The notes: generated from the sequence alone by a model not told the origin. A stretch of DNA of 51,186 nucleotides from Rheinheimera sp. (GCF_030824435.1 NZ_JAVBXS010000042.1:1-51186); one strand, 5' to 3'; shown: positions 34,471 to 44,648, counted from the first letter of the stretch. Numbers and translations are program-made.

Positions 34471-35543
34471 GACTGGTGTTGCAACAGTTGGTAAAAAAAC
34501 AACTTTTAGTCTGGAGCGCTGCTGCAGTCATGTCGGTGACAGTTCCGGCAGCTGCCAATACGGATAATCCTTTTGCACTGCAAAGCGAAGCCTTACTTGC
34601 CCAAAACTCAAAGTTATTGCAGCAGTTCTGGCAACAACAGGTGACAACAGGCAATGTAAAAAAACCGGACGGCGTCTCACTTTTTTATGCTTACCATCAA
34701 CCTGAGCATGCCAAAGCCACTGTTGTGATAGTGACAGGTCGTACCGAAGCTATTGCCAAATATCAGGAGCTTTTTTATGAGTTTGGCCGTTTGGGTTATG
34801 CCGTGCTTGGGTATGATCACCGTGGCCAGGGCCAGTCAGCACGTTTGTTAAAGGACCGACAAATAGGCCATGTCGAACGTTTTGACCATTATGTCGAAGA
34901 TTTGCATTTTATTCTGAGCAAATTCAGTGCGCAGTTACCAGATAAAAAAATGTTGTTAGCCCACTCGATGGGCGGCGCAGTGGCAAGTGCTTATCTGGCC
35001 AAATACCCAGAAGTGTTTAAAGCAGCTGCTTTGTCTGCGCCTATGCATGCACCCAATACTGAGCTTATGTTTGGCGCCAAAGATGGTTGTTATTTGCAAC
35101 AGGCGCTTGGCTGGACTTGTCCGGATTGTTATGCAGGTTTTGCCGATAGCCCATATCAGGACAGTGCTTTTGCCGGCAATATTTACAGTCATTCAACAGT
35201 GCGTTATCAGCGTTTTCGGACTTTGTTCCGCGAGCAACCAGAGTTACAACTGGGCGGACCCAGCTGGCAATGGCTGGGGCAGGCTTGCGACATCGCAGAA
35301 CAGATGCCGGATATTGCAGCGCAAATAAAAGTGCCGGTAAAAATTGTGCAGGCTGGTGCTGATTCAGCAGTCAGACCAGAAGCGCAGGATTTGTTTTGTA
35401 AAAACCTGGGCTCTTATTGTGCAGATGGGGCTGTGCTTCGTATCGAAAATGCACGTCACGAAATTTTATTTGAAGCTGATCAATACCGTACACCAGCGCT
35501 GACTGATATTTTACGGTTCTACCAGCAGCAGCTGACGTTGTAA
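34467..35543 (+). CDS. Exported alpha/beta hydrolase (lysophospholipase-like)
   Basis: 358 residues. A signal peptide (QLLVWSAAAVMSVTVPAAANT) ends around residue 31, so it is probably periplasmic. The serine aminopeptidase S33 / PldB-like fold shows GYDHRGQGQS, the nucleophile elbow LLAHSMGGAVAS (Ser about 159), an Asp in QAGADSAVR and the His in NARHEILFE. Four Cys in the lid region (GCYLQQALGWTCPDCY) may form disulfides. The substrate is likely a lipid or monoacyl ester, by family only. It is translationally coupled to the flavin reductase gene. Confidence 0.83.
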   Translation: MRLVLQQLVKKQLLVWSAAAVMSVTVPAAANTDNPFALQSEALLAQNSKLLQQFWQQQVTTGNVKKPDGVSLFYAYHQPEHAKATVVIVTGRTEAIAKYQELFYEFGRLGYAVLGYDHRGQGQSARLLKDRQIGHVERFDHYVEDLHFILSKFSAQLPDKKMLLAHSMGGAVASAYLAKYPEVFKAAALSAPMHAPNTELMFGAKDGCYLQQALGWTCPDCYAGFADSPYQDSAFAGNIYSHSTVRYQRFRTLFREQPELQLGGPSWQWLGQACDIAEQMPDIAAQIKVPVKIVQAGADSAVRPEAQDLFCKNLGSYCADGAVLRIENARHEILFEADQYRTPALTDILRFYQQQLTL

Positions 35544-35652
35544 AAGTTAATGTGTAGTCTCGCTGTGTCCGCTGACGGATTGATTTTATTGGCTTATCCA
35601 TCATAAGTCTCCGATCTGTCAACTTATTACAGGACGGATCAAAAGCTCAAAC

Positions 35653-35681
35653 AAAAAAGCCAGACATTTGTCTGGCTTTTT
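35653..35681 (+). terminator. Bidirectional terminator between the exported hydrolase gene and rne
   Basis: AAAAAAGCCAGACA (35653-35666), loop TT, TGTCTGGCTTTTT (35669-35681): a perfect stem between convergent genes. Confidence 0.92.
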
Positions 35682-35707
35682 CTTTACCGGCGCTTTGCCT
35701 TGGTCAG

Positions 35708-38700
35708 TTATTCATCCACTGACTTCGGTTTGGTCATAGGCGCAGCTGTGACCTGGCGCGTTGCGGCGCGTGGTGTTGAAACAACCACAGGGCGCTCAGC
35801 GGCTGGCATGCCCGTAGGCACTTCAGCGGCAGACTCAGCCTCAACCACCACAGGTTTAGTCATGGTAGATGTGACCATATTGCCGTATCTGTTACCCTTA
35901 GGCTGGCTTTTTGCTGGTGCAGCGACAGCAACTGGCGCTGGTGCAGCTATAACCGCGGCTTTAGTTTCAACAGCGGCAGGTTTAGCTGCTGGTGCTTCAA
36001 CGGCAACCTGAGCTGCAACTGGCGCCACAACTTCAGCTTGTATCTGAGCTGCAACTTCAACTGCGGCTGGGATGGTAGGTTCTGGTGCTACAACTTCAGC
36101 TTTTACTTCAGCAACAGTTTCAGAAACTACCGGTGTTTCAACTACTGCGGCTTCGACTGCAGGAGCTTCGGCCTGAGGCACAGCTTTAGCACGGCTGCGG
36201 CTACGTGGTTTTGCCACTGCTTCTGCAACAGGTGCTTCAACATCGGTGTTGCTCACTACGGTTTCAGTAACAGCAGTTTCTGTCACAACAGCAGCTGTTG
36301 TTTCAATTGGCTCTGCCGCAATTGGCAGATCCAGTTGTTGTTCTGCAACCACCACCAGCTCATCCGCCGGATAACGGGCTTCAACTGATTCATCAGATTC
36401 ACCGTTTTGTTGCTCTTTTTTGCGTTTTTGGCCGGCAGCACGTAAATGACGTGGTGAACGACGTGAACGGCTACGGCTTTCGCTACCTTCTTTGTCAGCA
36501 GCTTCCACTGTACTTTCCACAGCAGCTTCCGTCGGCTGTTCAACCGCAACTTCAGCATCCTGCCGGGCGACAACAGCCGTTGTCACTTCAGCAACAGGCT
36601 GCTGTTCAGCTTGCACTGTTTCGTTGATAACCGGAGCAACAGCCAGATTTTCGGCAACAGCTGCAACGGCCGTTTCTGTGTCAACCGGGGTGTTTTCAGC
36701 TGTCACAGCTTTTTCCAAACGTACAGATTTACGCATATTACGGCGTTGACGGCGTTCTGTGACCTTGCTTGAGCTTGGTACTTCTTCATCGCTATCAACC
36801 GCAACAACCTTGGCCGGTTTTTCAGCTGCTGGTTTTTTCGTTTCATTGCGATCTAAACGTTCAGGGCGCTCAGCACGTTCCGGACGGTCGGCACGCTCGT
36901 TCCGGTCAGTGCGTTCATTACGCTCGCCACGGGCAGGGCGTTCACTACGCTCGTTGCGGTCGTTACGCGGTTGACGGTCCTGCTGAGGACGAGCCTGCTT
37001 GCCATCTTCACGCTGTTGTTGTGGTGCGCGTTCTTCCTGACCTTCGTTACGACGGTTTTGGTTACGGCCATTACGGCGATTTTTATTGTCGCGGTTATTC
37101 ACACGGCGTTGTGGCTGCTCAGGTTTTTCTTCAACCACTGCCGGTGCGCTGCCAAACAAAGATTTAAAGAATCCCGTTACTTTAGCAACCAGACCTGGTT
37201 CTGCACTGGCTGCAACCTGAACAGGAGCCGGTGCTTTTGCCACTGGCGCTGGTGTTGTTGTGGTTTCCTGCAGCGACATAGCGGCAATAGCCGGTTTTTC
37301 TTTCACAGCATCAGACACCGGGTGATACAGGGTGTTTTGTACTGCCGGCGCTTTGACCATGTTGTAACTGGATTCTTCGATTTCTTCATCAATACGAATA
37401 CGGGTTACTTCATAGTGTGGTGTTTCCATATGCTCGTTCGGGATGATGTAAATACGCACACCTAACCGGCTTTCAATACGGCGGATAGATTCACGTTTTT
37501 CATTCATCAGGTAAGTAGCAACAGAAACCGGCACCTGGGCATGGATTTGACTGGTGTTGTCTTTAATGGCTTCTTCTTCGATTAAACGTAAAATCGACAA
37601 AGCTGAAGATTCGGTGCTGCGAATAGTGCCGCGGCCATGACAACGTGGACAGACATGTGTTGCAGACTCACCTAAAGAAGGACGCAGGCGCTGACGCGAC
37701 ATTTCCAATAAACCAAAACGGGAAATGCGGCCAATCTGGACGCGGGCACGGTCTTGTTTGACTGCTTCTTTTAAGCGGTTTTCTACTTCACGCTGGTGAC
37801 GTACCGGCGTCATATCGATAAAGTCGATCACAATTAAACCACCTAAGTCGCGCAGACGTAATTGACGGGCAATTTCATCTGCTGCTTCTAAGTTGGTATT
37901 AAAGGCTGTTTCTTCAATATCTCCACCTTTAGTTGCTTTTGATGAGTTGATATCAATTGCAGTTAAGGCTTCGGTGGAGTCAATCACAATTGAACCGCCA
38001 GAGGGTAAACGCACTTCACGGCGGAAGGCAGTTTCAATCTGAGTTTCAATCTGGAAATGCATAAACAGTGGCACTTCACCCTGATACATTTTGACGCGGT
38101 GGGCAAAATCAGGACGGAACTGCTGAATATAAAGTTTGGCTTCTTCAAAAATACGGGTGTTGTCGATCAGGATTTCGCCAACGTCACGGCGAAGATAATC
38201 ACGGATGGCACGGAACACCACATTACTTTCCTGGTGAATAAGGAAAGGTGCAGGGCGGTTTTGTGCTTCAGTGGTGATAGCTGACCAGTGTTTCATCAGC
38301 GCTTTTAAGTCGTAGTCCAGTTCTTCGTAAGATTTGCCAACACCAGCGGTGCGCACAATCAAACCCATGCCATCAGGCATTTCCAGCTGACCTAAAGAAT
38401 CTTTGAGTTCCTGACGTTCATCACCTTCGATACGACGGGAGATACCGCCGGCACGTGGGTTATTTGGCATCAATACCAGGTAAGAACCGGCCAGACTGAT
38501 AAAAGTAGTGAGCGCAGCGCCTTTTTGGCCACGTTCTTCTTTATCAATCTGAATAATAACTTCCTGACCTTCACGCACTACTTCTTTTATATTCGGGCGA
38601 CCGTCAAAAGAATAACCTTGCGGGAAATATTCACGGGAAATTTCTTTGAGCGGCAGGAAACCATGGCGCTCTGCACCATAGTCAACAAAAGCAGCTTCGA

Positions 38701-38857
38701 GGCTTGGTTCTACGCGGGTAATACGGCCTTTGTATATATTGGCTTTTTTCTGTTCATGGCCTGGGCTTTCAATATCCAGGTCGTACAATTTCTGGCCATC
38801 GACCAGGGCAACGCGGATTTCTTCTTCCTGCGTTGCGTTAATGAGCATTCTTTTCAT
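35708..38857 (-). CDS. rne: Ribonuclease E
   Basis: 1049 residues from the ATG at 38857 ([13 protein letters not shown], as in E. coli); six further in-frame codons upstream are unlikely. The catalytic half (about 1-520) has the S1 domain, the magnesium-binding Asp302 (AIDINS) and Asp345 (VIDFIDM), and the Zn-link CPRCHGRG (Cys403/Cys406). The other half is a long low-complexity scaffold with an Arg/Glu/Asn-rich RNA-binding stretch (about 630-710) and an Ala/Val/Glu-rich linker. The C-terminal APMTKP resembles the PNPase-binding end of E. coli RNase E. It starts rRNA processing and mRNA decay at the inner membrane. Confidence 0.97.
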   Translation of the reverse strand: MKRMLINATQEEEIRVALVDGQKLYDLDIESPGHEQKKANIYKGRITRVEPSLEAAFVDYGAERHGFLPLKEISREYFPQGYSFDGRPNIKEVVREGQEVIIQIDKEERGQKGAALTTFISLAGSYLVLMPNNPRAGGISRRIEGDERQELKDSLGQLEMPDGMGLIVRTAGVGKSYEELDYDLKALMKHWSAITTEAQNRPAPFLIHQESNVVFRAIRDYLRRDVGEILIDNTRIFEEAKLYIQQFRPDFAHRVKMYQGEVPLFMHFQIETQIETAFRREVRLPSGGSIVIDSTEALTAIDINSSKATKGGDIEETAFNTNLEAADEIARQLRLRDLGGLIVIDFIDMTPVRHQREVENRLKEAVKQDRARVQIGRISRFGLLEMSRQRLRPSLGESATHVCPRCHGRGTIRSTESSALSILRLIEEEAIKDNTSQIHAQVPVSVATYLMNEKRESIRRIESRLGVRIYIIPNEHMETPHYEVTRIRIDEEIEESSYNMVKAPAVQNTLYHPVSDAVKEKPAIAAMSLQETTTTPAPVAKAPAPVQVAASAEPGLVAKVTGFFKSLFGSAPAVVEEKPEQPQRRVNNRDNKNRRNGRNQNRRNEGQEERAPQQQREDGKQARPQQDRQPRNDRNERSERPARGERNERTDRNERADRPERAERPERLDRNETKKPAAEKPAKVVAVDSDEEVPSSSKVTERRQRRNMRKSVRLEKAVTAENTPVDTETAVAAVAENLAVAPVINETVQAEQQPVAEVTTAVVARQDAEVAVEQPTEAAVESTVEAADKEGSESRSRSRRSPRHLRAAGQKRKKEQQNGESDESVEARYPADELVVVAEQQLDLPIAAEPIETTAAVVTETAVTETVVSNTDVEAPVAEAVAKPRSRSRAKAVPQAEAPAVEAAVVETPVVSETVAEVKAEVVAPEPTIPAAVEVAAQIQAEVVAPVAAQVAVEAPAAKPAAVETKAAVIAAPAPVAVAAPAKSQPKGNRYGNMVTSTMTKPVVVEAESAAEVPTGMPAAERPVVVSTPRAATRQVTAAPMTKPKSVDE

Positions 38858-39394
38858 TGTGTCTGACTCGTCCATTCAGCCACAACGACAGCGAACATGC
38901 GTTTGCGTGTCAGATGTTGTCAAACATATTCAGGTGCAGTCTCCCGACTGGAATGCTTGAATAATCAATTATTTATCAATTGTTATTGTCAATCTTGTTT
39001 ATCCGGCCGGATTGGAACCCCAGCCGTATTACAAATTTGCTCTGATCCACATCGCTTTTGAGCGCTGCGTTATAGCTTTTTACTTTTAATTTTTTTGCTC
39101 ATCGACAGGAAGCGGTGTTGTGCTGGTGTTGGTAACAAATTACGCAGCATTACCTCAAGCATCTGGCGTTATTGTCGTTCGGGATAGATAAAGTCGTTGG
39201 TTTTCACCACGAATTAGGTATGATCTGTCTCCCGACCGGTGCCTCACATCTTCTCTTACGTCTTGATGAGCGCCCTAATAACCTAAGTGGTTCATACCAC
39301 TGGTACAATTAGCGGGCTGATTATCCCATCAATCAGTAAATAATAGCAACCGAAAATATTGTTAATTCCCGAAGTAGCAGAGCAGCAAATACGC
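38858..39394. promoter_or_regulatory. Long divergent region between rne and rluC; rne 5' leader
   Basis: 537 bp without a convincing gene. An AT-rich patch around 38951-39000 contains minus-strand TTGACA (38992-38987), a candidate -35 for rne, without a clear -10. A 6-bp hairpin (AGTGGT-TCAT-ACCACT, 39286-39301) lies near the rluC start. In E. coli rne has a long structured leader through which RNase E controls its own mRNA; the same arrangement is likely here but not proven. Confidence 0.5.
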
Positions 39395-40348
39395 ATGACT
39401 GATGAAATCAAAACCCCGATCCAATATATTGATGTGGATGAAGAATATGCAGGCCAGCGCCTTGATAATTTTTTGCTGGCGCGGCTCAAAGGCGTCCCTA
39501 AAAGTGTGATCTACCGGGTGGTGCGTAAAGGTGAGGTCCGGGTCAATAAAGGCCGGATCAAACCTGAATATAAATTACAGGCCGGCGACCAGGTGCGGGT
39601 GCCACCTTTAGTTGTGTCGGCAGAAAAAGATCAGGTGTCGACCAAATTATCTTTGGTTAAAAATCTTGAAAGCCACATTCTGTTTGAAGATAACGACTTA
39701 ATTGTGATTAATAAACCTACCGGCATGGCGGTGCACGGCGGCAGTGGTTTGCAGTTTGGTGTGATTGAGGCTTTACGTGCATTACGTCCTACCGCTAAAT
39801 TCCTCGAGCTGGTGCACCGTCTTGACCGCGACACCTCAGGTTGTTTATTAATCGCGAAAAAACGCTCAGTGTTAACCCACTTACATGAACAACTGCGTTT
39901 AAAAACGGTAGAGAAAAAATACTGGGCTTTAGTGGCTGGTCAATGGGATGCACGGAATAAAAAAGTCACAGAGCCACTGAAAAAAAATACCCTGCAATCC
40001 GGTGAGCGGGTGGTGCGGGTTGATGAAAGAGACGGTAAACCATCAGAAACCCGTTTTAAAATTCTGCAGCGTTATGTCGAAGGCACTTTAGTTGAAGCAT
40101 TCCCAGTGACAGGCCGTACCCACCAAATCCGGGTGCATACCGCCTGTGTGGGTCATCCTATTGCCTGTGATGATAAATACGGTGACAACGAATTTACCGC
40201 TCAGATGAACAGCCTTGGTTTAAAACGTTTGTATCTGCATGCCAAAACGCTGGCCTTTACCCACCCGAATACTGGTTTGGTGATGAAGTGTGAAGCGCCG
40301 CTGGATGCAGAGTTGGATAAAATTCTGCTGAAACTGACGAAAAAATAA
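39395..40348 (+). CDS. rluC: 23S rRNA pseudouridine synthase RluC
   Basis: 317 residues from the ATG at 39395; a TTG 12 codons upstream would give an N-terminus not found in relatives. An S4 RNA-binding domain comes first (GQRLDNFLLARLKGVPKSVI; GEVRVNKGRIKPEY). The RluA-family catalytic motif HRLDRDTSG holds the Asp nucleophile (about 146), and GRTHQIRVH is the family's third motif. It modifies 23S rRNA uridines (955, 2504 and 2580 in E. coli). The gene is divergent from rne, as in E. coli. No good ribosome site is visible. Confidence 0.95.
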   Translation: MTDEIKTPIQYIDVDEEYAGQRLDNFLLARLKGVPKSVIYRVVRKGEVRVNKGRIKPEYKLQAGDQVRVPPLVVSAEKDQVSTKLSLVKNLESHILFEDNDLIVINKPTGMAVHGGSGLQFGVIEALRALRPTAKFLELVHRLDRDTSGCLLIAKKRSVLTHLHEQLRLKTVEKKYWALVAGQWDARNKKVTEPLKKNTLQSGERVVRVDERDGKPSETRFKILQRYVEGTLVEAFPVTGRTHQIRVHTACVGHPIACDDKYGDNEFTAQMNSLGLKRLYLHAKTLAFTHPNTGLVMKCEAPLDAELDKILLKLTKK

Positions 40349-40457
40349 TAACGAGGGCAGCACAAATTTGCTGCCTGTGGTCAGTATTGGTTTGTTTGTC
40401 TTTTGATGGATGAATAACAAAGGCAATAGTTTGGCGATTATGAAAGGTTGTGATCGG

Positions 40458-41102
40458 ATGTCTGCGGTAAAACTGGTAATTTTTGATTGGGATGGCACTG
40501 TAATGGATTCAGTTGGCAAAATTGTCAATTGTGTGCAAGGTGCAGCAAAACAGCTGAATATAGCAGTGCCTGGTTATCAGGAGGCCAAACAAATTATTGG
40601 TTTGAGTCTGGAAACAGCATTCGCCAGACTGTTTCCACAGGCAGATAAACCAACACTTACTTTGTTATGTGAAGCTTATAAAGATATTTATATCCATCAC
40701 GACAATACAGCAACCCCCTTGTTTGACGGTGCTGTGGAGCTTTTTCACAGTTTACAGCAACAAGATTATTTATTAGCAGTTGCCACAGGCAAAGCCAGAG
40801 TTGGGCTTAACCGTATGTTTGAAGAAACAGGCACCGGTCATTTTTTTACCACCAGTCGCTGCGCCGATGAAGCCATGTCTAAACCAGATCCCGATATGTT
40901 AAAGCAAATTCTGACAGAACTGGAACTTGCACCGGCACAGGCTTTAATGGTGGGTGACACCATACATGACTTAGCGATGGCGCATGCTATTGCTATGCCC
41001 AGAGTGGGTATTACTCACGGAGTGCATGGTGTTGAGGATTTTGCACCTTTTGCACCCAAAGCTGTGATTCACAGCTTACCCGAGCTGTTAAAACACTGCT
41101 AA
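40458..41102 (+). CDS. HAD-family hydrolase (phosphoglycolate phosphatase-like)
   Basis: 214 residues from the ATG at 40458 (MSAVKLV), with earlier in-frame ATGs at 40410 and 40440 as alternatives. The HAD motifs are FDWDGTVMDS (motif I, nucleophile Asp), ATGKAR (motif II), KPDPDML (motif III Lys) and MVGDTIHDLAMAHAI (motif IV). It resembles Gph/PGP-type phosphatases often located next to rluC in this group. The substrate is unknown; sugar phosphates or nucleotides are likely. It lies 110 bp after rluC on the same strand. Confidence 0.87.
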   Translation: MSAVKLVIFDWDGTVMDSVGKIVNCVQGAAKQLNIAVPGYQEAKQIIGLSLETAFARLFPQADKPTLTLLCEAYKDIYIHHDNTATPLFDGAVELFHSLQQQDYLLAVATGKARVGLNRMFEETGTGHFFTTSRCADEAMSKPDPDMLKQILTELELAPAQALMVGDTIHDLAMAHAIAMPRVGITHGVHGVEDFAPFAPKAVIHSLPELLKHC

Positions 41103-41121
41103 GTCAAAAATGAACAGGCAA

Positions 41122-41712
41122 TTAAGGCTGTAATAACAGATCACGGCCTTGTTGTTTTAATAGTTGGTGCAGCTTAATTAACGGCAAGCCAATCAGGCTA
41201 TTAGGGTCGTCACCTTCCAGTTTAGAAAACAAAGTAATGCCAAGGCCTTCACTTTTAAAACTACCGGCACAGTTCAGCGGTTGTTCTCTCTTTATATAGG
41301 TATTTATATCGTCGTCAGTAAGGTGACGAAAATGCACATAAAAAGGTTCAACACAGTGGCTTATGTTGCCGGTGGCTGCATCAACAACAGCCAGTCCTGT
41401 TAAAAAGGTGACTTTGTGGCCGCTAAAACGTTTCAGCTGTAAAAATGCATTGTCAGCGGTATGAGGTTTACCAAGAATATCACCATCAAATAACGCAACC
41501 TGGTCAGAGCCAATCACCAGACCTTCTTTAAGTTTATCGGCTACAGCTTTTGCTTTGGCAATGGCCAGTCGTTCTACTAATGCTGTAGCGGTTTCACCAG
41601 GCAGTGCAGTTTCATCTACTTCAGGTTTGGCTGTTTGAAAGTCTGGTGTCAGCTTTTCTAATAAAGCTTTGCGGTAGATCGATGTTGAGGCCAGCCAAAG
41701 ATTTTGTGACAT
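41122..41712 (-). CDS. yceF: Maf-family nucleotide pyrophosphatase, YceF type
   Basis: 196 residues. Maf motifs are LASTSIYRKALLEKL (N-terminal substrate loop), ETATALVERLAIAKA, GSDQVALFDGDILGKP (catalytic Asp) and the C-terminal GDDPNSLIGLPL. The YceF subgroup hydrolyses 7-methyl-GTP and acts in nucleotide house-cleaning. The neighbours (rluC on one side, yceD-rpmF on the other) match E. coli yceF. It is convergent with the HAD gene and divergent from yceD. Confidence 0.94.
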   Translation of the reverse strand: MSQNLWLASTSIYRKALLEKLTPDFQTAKPEVDETALPGETATALVERLAIAKAKAVADKLKEGLVIGSDQVALFDGDILGKPHTADNAFLQLKRFSGHKVTFLTGLAVVDAATGNISHCVEPFYVHFRHLTDDDINTYIKREQPLNCAGSFKSEGLGITLFSKLEGDDPNSLIGLPLIKLHQLLKQQGRDLLLQP

Positions 41713-41813
41713 AAAACAGCTCCGTTTTGTCGCAGGACCAAATGAATGACGGCACTATACGTATTTTTTTGCCGTTTTGCGCGTGAAAAATTTACAAAAG
41801 TGCGATCAACCCT

Positions 41814-41842
41814 TTGACAGCACAGGCCTTGATCTATATGAT
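41814..41842 (+). promoter_or_regulatory. Near-consensus sigma-70 promoter directly upstream of yceD
   Basis: TTGACA (41814-41819), a 17-base spacer and TATGAT (41837-41842). A start 6-8 bases later falls at about 41848-41850, two to four bases before the yceD ATG at 41852. No Shine-Dalgarno sequence lies between, so the mRNA would be leaderless or nearly so. Confidence 0.8.
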
Positions 41843-41851
41843 GCGCGCCTT

Positions 41852-42376
41852 ATGCAAAAGGTAAAAATTCCAATCACTATAGATCCAACCCGTACTGCGC
41901 AAAAAAGGCTTAGTTACGAAGGGATCATTCCAATGAACACTTTGACGCGTTTTACCGAGTCATTGCTGGGCAAGGAAGGTGATGTTGCTGTAATCATCGA
42001 TTGCGGAACCGACGAACAAGGCTTGGTCTTTATTAAAGGTGAAGCCCATTGTACTGTCAGTCTGACCTGTGAAAGGTGTGGTGACGAAATGTCGCTGACG
42101 ATTGACAGCAGTTTTGCATATAGCCCTGTCAAAGGGGATGATTCGGCTCACGATGAAATTCCGGAACGCTACGACGTGATCGAAAAAGACGAACACGGCG
42201 AAGTTAACTTGAGGCAATTGGTTGAGGACGAATTAATTCTGGCTTTACCGTTGTTCCCGATGCATGATGCTGATCAATGCGATCCAGCGAAGTTGCAGAC
42301 GAGCTTCGGGCATATAGAGCCGGAACCAGAAAAACCGAACCCATTTGCAATATTGCAAGAATTGAAGAAAAAGTGA
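41852..42376 (+). CDS. yceD: YceD/DUF177 family protein (23S rRNA accumulation protein)
   Basis: 174 residues from the ATG at 41852 ([20 protein letters not shown]), which matches the E. coli YceD N-terminus; the frame is open 25 codons further upstream, but that overlaps the promoter. A Cys pair ([10 protein letters not shown]) and the typical end [13 protein letters not shown] are present. Members influence 23S rRNA accumulation. The gene is almost always followed by rpmF, here 16 bp downstream. Confidence 0.93.
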   Translation: MQKVKIPITIDPTRTAQKRLSYEGIIPMNTLTRFTESLLGKEGDVAVIIDCGTDEQGLVFIKGEAHCTVSLTCERCGDEMSLTIDSSFAYSPVKGDDSAHDEIPERYDVIEKDEHGEVNLRQLVEDELILALPLFPMHDADQCDPAKLQTSFGHIEPEPEKPNPFAILQELKKK

Positions 42377-42392
42377 ATTTAGGAGAATAGCA

Positions 42393-42557
42393 ATGGCTGT
42401 ACAACAGAACAAAAAATCTCGTGCAAGACGTGATATGCGTCGTTCTCATGATGCGTTGACAGGTCCAACGCTGTCTGTAGACGCAACAACTGGTGAAACG
42501 CACCGTCGTCACCACATCACTGCTGACGGTTTCTATAAAGGCCGTAAAGTTAAATAA
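42393..42557 (+). CDS. rpmF: 50S ribosomal protein L32
   Basis: 54 residues beginning [20 protein letters not shown] and ending [13 protein letters not shown]. This is a full-length L32 of the Cys-free gammaproteobacterial type. It was read directly from the sequence. AGGAG lies nine bases before the ATG. The gene sits between yceD and plsX, an order that links ribosome and phospholipid synthesis genes and is conserved in Gammaproteobacteria. Confidence 0.97.
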   Translation: MAVQQNKKSRARRDMRRSHDALTGPTLSVDATTGETHRRHHITADGFYKGRKVK

Positions 42558-42563
42558 GTCGCG

Positions 42564-43604
42564 GTGCACTCGTTGCAACCAGAACGGCTTAAAATAGCTT
42601 TAGATATGATGGGGGGCGACCATGGCCCCCTATCTACTATTCCTGCGGCTATTGCTGCTGTAGACGAATTCCCCAATCTTGATTTAATCCTTTGTGGTGA
42701 CGCCACAATGCTTGAGCAGCAACTGCTTGAAGCTGGTTTTCCTTCCCACCCACAACTATCCATCAAACATGCGTCGCAGCAAGTCCTGATGACTGATAAA
42801 CCTTCAGTAGCACTTCGTAATAAACGCGACTCTTCCATGCGTGTTGCCCTTGATTTGGTCGACAAACAACAGGTGCAGGCTTGTGTCAGTGCCGGCAATA
42901 CCGGTGCTTTGATTGCTATGGCGCATTTTGTGCTGAAGATGCTTGGTGGTGTGGAAAGGCCGGCTCTTATCAGTGCATTACCCACCACAGTCGGCAGTCC
43001 GGTGTTTATGCTGGATTTAGGCGCAACCGTCAATTGTGACTCCGATACTTTGTTTCAGTTTGCCGTGATGGGCGCTGTGATGGCAGAAGAAGTGGAAGGT
43101 ATTCACAGGCCAAAGGTGGCGTTGCTGAATATGGGCGAAGAAGAAATTAAAGGTTCGGATCAAATCAAACGCACTTCTTTATTATTGTCCGAATGCCCTG
43201 ATATCAATTACATAGGCTATATCGAAGGCAATGATATTTTCTCCGGCAAAGCAGATGTGATTGTTTGTGATGGTTTTGTTGGCAATGTGGCACTGAAAAC
43301 CTGTGAAGGTGTGGCAAAACTCATTATTAAACGTTTTGAACAGGCATTAAAAAACAGTATGTCTGCGCATTTATTCGGCTGGATGATCAAACCGCTGTTA
43401 AAAAGTATCGGAACCGGCGTGAACCCCGACCACTATAACGGTGCAAGTCTGATAGGATTGCGCGGAATTGTAGTGAAAAGTCATGGAAATGCGACAAAAG
43501 AAGCATTTCTGAGTGCCATCCGTCAAGCGGTGCGCGAGGTTGAACGCCAGGTGCCTGCAAAAATAAAAGACCGGTTGGAACACGTATTAATCGATAAAGC
43601 GTAG
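42564..43604 (+). CDS. plsX: Phosphate acyltransferase PlsX
   Basis: 346 residues. The family opening KIALDMMGGDHGP is at about 10-22, with SAGNTGALIAMAHF at about 111-124 and CDGFVGNVALKTCEGVA at about 233-249. PlsX makes acyl-phosphate from acyl-ACP for phospholipid synthesis. The start is a GTG at 42564 (or a TTG nine bases later), and I see no Shine-Dalgarno, so translation may depend on rpmF, whose stop lies six bases upstream. It starts the fatty-acid cluster. Confidence 0.95.
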   Translation: MHSLQPERLKIALDMMGGDHGPLSTIPAAIAAVDEFPNLDLILCGDATMLEQQLLEAGFPSHPQLSIKHASQQVLMTDKPSVALRNKRDSSMRVALDLVDKQQVQACVSAGNTGALIAMAHFVLKMLGGVERPALISALPTTVGSPVFMLDLGATVNCDSDTLFQFAVMGAVMAEEVEGIHRPKVALLNMGEEEIKGSDQIKRTSLLLSECPDINYIGYIEGNDIFSGKADVIVCDGFVGNVALKTCEGVAKLIIKRFEQALKNSMSAHLFGWMIKPLLKSIGTGVNPDHYNGASLIGLRGIVVKSHGNATKEAFLSAIRQAVREVERQVPAKIKDRLEHVLIDKA

Positions 43605-43610
43605 GTCCCC

Positions 43611-44570
43611 ATGTATTCACGCATTATAGGCACCGGCAGTTATTTCCCGGCGCAAATCCGTACCAATGCCGATTTAGAGAGCATGGTTGAAACCACAGAC
43701 GAGTGGATTATTGAACGCACTGGTATTCGTGAACGCCGTATTATTGGTGAACATGAAACTGTCGCAACCATGAGTACCCAGGCCGCGCTAAAAGCCATTG
43801 AAGCTGCCGGTATTGATAAAAATTCTATTGATATGATAGTGCTGGCTACCACCAGTGGTTCACGCGCTTTACCAAGTTCAGCTTGTGAAGTGCAGCGTGA
43901 ACTCGATATTCCGAATATTCCTGCTTTTGATATTTCCGCCGCCTGTGCCGGTTTTTGTTATGCCTTAAGTATTGCCGATCAATATGTGAAAGGTGGCATG
44001 GCTAAACGTGTGCTGGTGATTGGCGCTGACTGTTTATCTCAGCTGATTAGCCCGGAAGACCGCTCTATGGTCATTCTGTTTGGTGACGCTGCAGGTGCCG
44101 TTATTATTGAAGCATCTGAAGAGCCAGGTATTTTGTCGACCCATATTCATTCTGATGGCAAATATTCTGAGCTGTTGTATGTGAACAACCCACGTCGTGG
44201 TGATGAACAATCAATCCACAACAGTTGGGGTGTGATGAAAGGCAACGATGTGTTTAAAGTTGCTGTCACTAAATTGTCTGAAGTGGTTGAACAAACCCTG
44301 GCGGCAAATAACCTCGATAAATCACAAATTGACTGGCTGGTGCCGCATCAGGCCAATCTGCGTATTATTTCCGCTGTTGCCCGTAAACTCGATATGTCGA
44401 TGGACCAGGTGGTGATTAATCTGGACCGTTATGGCAACACCTCAGCGGCAACAGTGCCCACAGCCCTTGATGAAGCGGTGCGGGATGGCCGTATCAAACG
44501 TGGCCAAACCTTGTTGCTGGAAGCTTTTGGTGGTGGTTTTGCCTGGGCATCAGCTCTGGTTAAATATTAA
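43611..44570 (+). CDS. fabH: 3-oxoacyl-[acyl-carrier-protein] synthase III
   Basis: 319 residues. The catalytic triad is intact: Cys112 in [10 protein letters not shown], His in [11 protein letters not shown] (about 246) and Asn in RYGNTSAAT (about 276). FabH condenses acetyl-CoA with malonyl-ACP to begin fatty acid synthesis. Only six bases separate plsX and this ATG, so they share a transcript. The GTAGGTCCCC just before the ATG contains the ribosome site. Confidence 0.97.
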   Translation: MYSRIIGTGSYFPAQIRTNADLESMVETTDEWIIERTGIRERRIIGEHETVATMSTQAALKAIEAAGIDKNSIDMIVLATTSGSRALPSSACEVQRELDIPNIPAFDISAACAGFCYALSIADQYVKGGMAKRVLVIGADCLSQLISPEDRSMVILFGDAAGAVIIEASEEPGILSTHIHSDGKYSELLYVNNPRRGDEQSIHNSWGVMKGNDVFKVAVTKLSEVVEQTLAANNLDKSQIDWLVPHQANLRIISAVARKLDMSMDQVVINLDRYGNTSAATVPTALDEAVRDGRIKRGQTLLLEAFGGGFAWASALVKY

Positions 44571-44585
44571 TCCCTATTGACGTTT

Positions 44586-44618
44586 TGAACCCAAGCAGCA
44601 GTTGGCAGCTTGGGTTCA
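44586..44618 (+). promoter_or_regulatory. Hairpin between fabH and fabD
   Basis: TGAACCCAAG (44586-44595) pairs perfectly with CTTGGGTTCA (44609-44618) around a 13-base loop. It is followed by A-rich DNA, not Ts, so it is not a standard terminator on the plus strand. It may stabilise or separate the mRNA segments of the fab operon. Confidence 0.7.
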
Positions 44619-44648
44619 GTCTGAAAAAAATACAAAGCGAGCACTCAA

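Noticed and set aside
36283-37465. Several open frames on both strands within the RNase E C-terminal coding region
   Set aside because: Repetitive low-complexity DNA keeps other frames open; the real gene is continuous in its own frame.
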